This document shows positions 60,424 through 64,000 of a stretch of DNA of 64,000 bases, in pieces. Position numbers and translations under genes: made by a program. The stretch is taken from contig JAHRBS010000010.1 of NCBI GenBank assembly GCA_024305745.1, positions 2,177,501 to 2,241,500 of the forward strand. The letters run 5' to 3'. Under the pieces are notes generated by a model. The model saw only the letters and a program-made list of their open reading frames with translations, was not told where the DNA came from and searched no databases. Position 1 is the stretch's first letter. The number at the start of each line of letters is the position of its first letter. The DNA comes from Polyporus tsugae (Eukaryota; Basidiomycota; Agaricomycetes; Polyporales; Polyporaceae).

Positions 60424-60883
60424 CGTGCTGGAAGCGAAAAGTACATACCCTTCTAATCCTCCCATATCGTACTCAGACATAATTCATTCAGCATCCCACA
60501 TCATACGTTCCGATACACAGGACATGGCATAGATCATAGCATATATACACAGCGCAACAGCACACAAACAACCGAAAGCGATTAGCGACCACGACGAAAG
60601 CCTGACAAAAGCAACCGATGACATGATAGCGGCCACTGTCCTCTCCGTAACGTTGCATCCTTCCGAATCCTGGGCACGAACATCCGTCTAAGATAGCCCT
60701 CGCACAATGACTTCACACCTGAGCGGGATGACGAGCTTCTGCTGCTGCGTGCATCCAGCGCGAGTCTGGAGACAAGGTGCCAAAGCTCAGGCCGTCGCTG
60801 CGTACAGCCCCTCCGGCTGCCTTCGCATGCAGTTTCGTTCCCAGTCAGTCTTCGCTTCCCCCCTCAAAACGCAAGGATGTGAC
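60424..60883. terminator. Convergent 3' region COA3 / RNase III
   Basis: About 460 bp between opposing stop codons, AT-rich near 60430-60560. It contains both 3' ends; no other gene is seen. Confidence 0.45.
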
Positions 60884-62252
60884 TCACGAGACGTATATGC
60901 CGAGGCGGAGGAGCCCCTCCTTCGCGGCCTCGTTGCGCGCGGCCTTCTTCGTGCTCCCGCGCCCGCGGCCGAGGCACTCGCTCTCGCACATGGCGCGGAC
61001 GACCCAGATCGGCGTTGTCTTGGTGCCCTCGCCCTCGCTGTCGACGTATACCCACTCAACGAACTTGCCCTGCTGCTGCATGTGCTGGTTGAACAGCGAC
61101 AGGTGCCCTACATTCCCCGGGATGCGCGGCGGCGGCGGGATGGACCACGACTGCGCTGGGAGCCCGGCGATGTCTGGCGTCGCGCTGCCCGAGCCGGAGA
61201 GGGGCGGGGTCAGCGAGACGTGACGATAGAGGGTACGGAGAGTAGGATAGACGGGCTCCGGCTCGGGAGGGAGGCCGTGCTGCACGCGGACGATGCGGTA
61301 TGCTTCGGTGATGTAGGGGCGGAAGAGGGGGTGCAGCCAGGCCTTGGAGACCTCGAGCCCACGGTCGAGGTATACGCCGCCCACGAAAGACTGGAACAAG
61401 GGTTAGCTGTGGTCCCCGCCTGGAATGGGGCATGCGTTACCTCGAAGAGATCGGCTGGAGTTGGCGTCGTGAGCATGCGGCTTGATGGAGGAAGCGTTGA
61501 CTCGTACCTTGAATGTTGGTTGAAGCCTGCAGCGTGATCGCCTGCGCAGGATGCATGCGCAGCCTTTCAGGCAAGCGGTACTGGACGGAGCTGATATGGC
61601 GATGGTCAGAACGCGTGCCCAGTCCGGTACGAGAAGGACGACTCTTACACTGAAGCGAGGGTGGGATTCCCGACAACAAGGGCCCTCATTTTCTGAAGGG
61701 AGGCCGTTATCAGTGACCATTGTTAGGCAACCGACAATACAGCGTCGCTCACCGTCGAGGGTCCGACACGCAGGCATGGGAAGACTTCTCTCAGGAGCCC
61801 CGTCACGACCAGGTTGAGGACAGTGTCTCCGAGATGCTCGAGCCTAGCGTTACATCGAGCGTTAGGGGACTTGATTAACGCACGGTCATAGTGGGATAGT
61901 CACATACATCTCGTTATCCGGGCTGGGATCGTCCGGCATATCCTCGAAGACATGAGTCGGACGCGCGAAGAAGCTGCGGTGGGTGAACACCTGCAAGCGC
62001 AGCTGTTCGGACAAGATCTCTGGAAGTGGGGGCATTCCGTTGGGAAACTCGGGCCTGCAGACGCGTCCTCAGCATCGAGATCGATATGTTTGAGGTCAGA
62101 ACAAGCTTATCTGGACGTACTTAATCGGGGCGCGCCCGGTGGGAGGCGGCGCAAGACGAGGCAGACCAGTCCCGCTGTACAGGAGATGAGGCTATGGTCA
62201 GCGGTAAACATGCCATCAGTCTAACGAACACGTACTTGACGGGGGACGTCAT
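60884..62252 (-). CDS. Ribonuclease III with C-terminal dsRNA-binding domain
   Basis: About eight exons from ATG 62252 (MTSPVN). Order: FPNGMPPLPEILSEQLRLQV with FTHRSFF (start of the RNase III domain), the signature DNEMLEHLGDTVLNLVVTGL joined across an intron at about 61835-61890, LLREVFPCLRVG, KMRALVVGNPTLASV, YRLPERLRMHP, then ADLFE and SFVGGVYLDRG. The acidic residues of the signature (E and D in NExLExLGD) and of ADLFE are all present, so cleavage activity is plausible. The dsRBD follows: GNVGHLSLFNQHMQQQGKFV, EWVYVD and GSTKKAARNEAAKEGLLRLG. The stop at 60884 ends the ORF; a donor-like GTGAGT overlaps it. Single RNase III plus dsRBD fits Rnt1-type enzymes or the mitochondrial ribosomal protein mL44. 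Confidence 0.88.
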
Positions 62253-62627
62253 GGCCGCAGCTCACTCGGCGCAAGAAAGGGTAGAGAGAGGAGCGAGCAT
62301 CTCTGAATTCCCGAAGACGGTATATATAAGGGCGCCCTCATGTTTGCGGAGATCCATCGGACTCGGTGGAGAGAGTGGCTGAGAGACAATTTATGCTCAA
62401 GGTTCGTCGGATCGCCCAACCACATATCTCTGCGCGTTTCCTCTGCGTTCGACCGTCGGTGCCGCGTCAGGCATCACTGAAAAACGGCTTGTACCGGTTG
62501 CTAGACGAGCGGCACAAAAGGTAGCGCAAGGACGAGGAAGGGAAGAAAGCATAAGATAGCGTTAAAATATACAGACATGATACACAGCGCGAGTCCTCTA
62601 CAACGAAACTGAATAGCCAGGCACCCA
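62253..62627. promoter_or_regulatory. Intergenic region, promoter of RNase III gene
   Basis: About 375 bp between RNase III (minus) and the 3' end of the PAPS reductase gene (minus). It contains a TATATATA-like stretch at about 62321-62328, placed about 70 bp upstream of the RNase III start codon and readable on both strands; it may be a TATA box. Confidence 0.45.
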
Positions 62628-63622
62628 TCACGCCGTCGCCTCTACTGCCGGCGCAGATGGGGAAGAAGCAGACTGCTGCTCAGCGGCTGCCTTCTCCTGC
62701 AACTGCGAGTGGGCTTCTAGTCAGCAAGCAGGGTCACTGAGTCACTATGATGAAGGCCAAGGACGTACCTTCTTTTCCGCATCTGCCTTCAGCTTGAAGT
62801 AGTCTACATGCAGACCGCACTCGGTCTTCTCCTGCTTGCCCGCCCATCGGCCTGCACGCTCCCCGGTATCGCCCGCGCCACTTTTGATGGTGCTGTGCCA
62901 GTCGCCGACGCTCCGGTAGCCCTGGTCGAGGAGCTTGTTGCGCGGCACTTTGTTGGCGTCGACATACCACTCGACGAACGGGAACGTCCAGGCGCAGAGT
63001 GGGTTCAGCTTGACGAGGCCCGTGCTGTCGACTTCGAGGGGCTGCAGGTTCGCGCGGTCTGCGCCTTGGGAGGCACGGCGGCCGGTGATCACTGCCTTCA
63101 CACCAAGCTCCTCGTACGCCCTTCGCGCAGGCTCAACCTAGGCGGGGAAAAGCGGGCTCAGTCAGAAACATGAAAACAAAAGGAGAGGGGGAAAGCCGAA
63201 GAACGCACCTTGACGAGATAGTCATATGTCACCTCGTCCGCCTCCCAGAACTTCTGCCCGTACTTCTTCTCGAACGCCTCGGCCGTGTCGCAGCCCTCGG
63301 GCTTGTACACGTCGACGTCACGGTTGTACCGCTTCTTGACCTCCTCCACGAGCTCGTAGGTCTCCGGGAAGTGGTAAAGCGTGTCGACAAAGATGAGTGG
63401 AGGAGGGTTCTGCGTGAACTTCGAGAGCATGTCAACGGCAACCAGACCGGTAAGCCCGAAGGCCGTCGTCTGGAAGAGACCGGGGACATGCTCGATAGCC
63501 CATTCGAGGATTCGCTCGGGGGTCTGGTCGCGAAGGTAGGCGTTGATTCGGTCGATCTCCTCTTGCGAGAGGGGAAGGTTGAGGGGCTTATCGAAGACCG
63601 GTTTTGAGGACTCGGTGGCCAT
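62628..63622 (-). CDS. MET16: Phosphoadenosine phosphosulfate (PAPS) reductase
   Basis: Reduces PAPS to sulfite with thioredoxin, in sulfate assimilation in the cytosol. The ATG at 63622 gives MATESSKPVFDKPLNLPLSQ. Domain: QTTAFGLTGLVAVDMLSKF (P-loop-like PP motif region), PPLIFVDTLYHFPETYELVE, DVDVYKPEGCDTAEAFEKKY, then across an intron VEPARRAYEELGVKAVITGR with RASQGADR, LNPLCAWTFPFVEWYVDANK and NKLLDQGYRSVGDWHST. The catalytic cysteine is in KTECGLHVDY. A last exon (LQEKAAAEQQ) adds a short Ala/Ser tail ending at 62628. The paired cysteines of the iron-sulfur APS reductases are absent, as in yeast Met16. Confidence 0.95.
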
Positions 63623-64000
63623 GACAGTAGATAACTAGGGAATCTCGGGGGCGAAAGGGGTATAGGCGGGCAGTCTGGAGTGGTTTGTTGTGTGGGATGT
63701 CATGGTCGAGGCAGGAGGTATAAGACGGAGAGATGGGACAGAATGCGCGCGCTGGGAGTGGTCGACAGCATCGCGACATGATGACGCCCGGTTCGGGGGA
63801 GCTGTTCAGCATGATTCAGCACCCTTCCAGAGGTCACGCAGGAGGACGTCGCGACCAATCGCTCGCAGGAGGTTTAAGGTCTCGTTGTTGAGCCTGGTTG
63901 ACATACTACACACTATTTGGAATATGTCTAGATGACACACACAGGGCGTGATGCATAGCTCCTCGTCGTCCATGGCCCAATTATGTCCACAGCCTTACTG
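63623..64000. promoter_or_regulatory. Upstream region of PAPS reductase gene
   Basis: About 380 bp to the window edge, holding the 5' UTR and promoter of the minus-strand gene. CACGTGA-type sites, bound by Cbf1 and MET-gene regulators, were not found in a visual scan. No other gene is supported. Confidence 0.4.

Overview
The window is nuclear DNA from a filamentous or yeast-like fungus, very probably a basidiomycete (Agaricomycotina). Nearly every gene is cut by many GT-AG introns of about 50-60 nt, coding sequence is GC-rich, and the gene repertoire is fungal: a DSC ubiquitin-ligase subunit, fungal TRP-like channel, COA3, COX7, MET16-type PAPS reductase, and an ATR/Rad3 kinase in about 20 exons. 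I found no tRNA, rRNA, CRISPR array, phage or intact transposon. Most genes were assembled by joining exons across frames with splice sites chosen so that family motifs read through.

Layout. 1-5690: two head-to-tail copies of nuclear poly(A) polymerase; the first is cut by the window edge, the second is complete, and both keep the catalytic aspartates. 6478-8362: a secreted or surface beta-helix protein with a C-terminal membrane anchor. 8712-9622: an unrecognised, frame-disrupted reading frame. 10978-14728: splicing factor IST3 (minus) and translation factor eIF3d (plus), divergent from a 149-bp promoter. 15927-17757: DSC2/UBAC2-like rhomboid pseudoprotease with a CUE domain. 20393-21543: an NTF2-fold protein of unknown role. 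21544-28443 is gene-poor. 28444-30174: a GATA zinc-finger regulator; 31155-32861: an ING-family PHD protein. 32862-37364 is again gene-poor. 37365-40739: TRP-like membrane protein; 40988-43807: a CNH-like beta-propeller protein; 44346-45088 and 45556-about 45885: two small unknown genes. 46050-57807: ribosome-assembly factor NOP14 and then the checkpoint kinase ATR. 57910-60423: YAF9 (YEATS domain) divergent from a five-exon COX7 gene, followed by COA3. 60884-62252: an RNase III with a dsRNA-binding domain. 62628-63622: PAPS reductase.

Functional themes. Several neighbours belong to RNA metabolism (PAP1, IST3, eIF3d, NOP14, RNase III), chromatin (ING, YAF9, both typical NuA4 components) and cytochrome c oxidase (COX7, COA3). 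These are not operons; the clear coupling is at short divergent promoters. The most unusual features are the tandem PAP1 duplication, a 5-nt first coding exon in IST3, a GC-AG intron in the ING gene, a CUE domain split by a 214-nt intron in DSC2, and several conserved-looking proteins without an assigned function.
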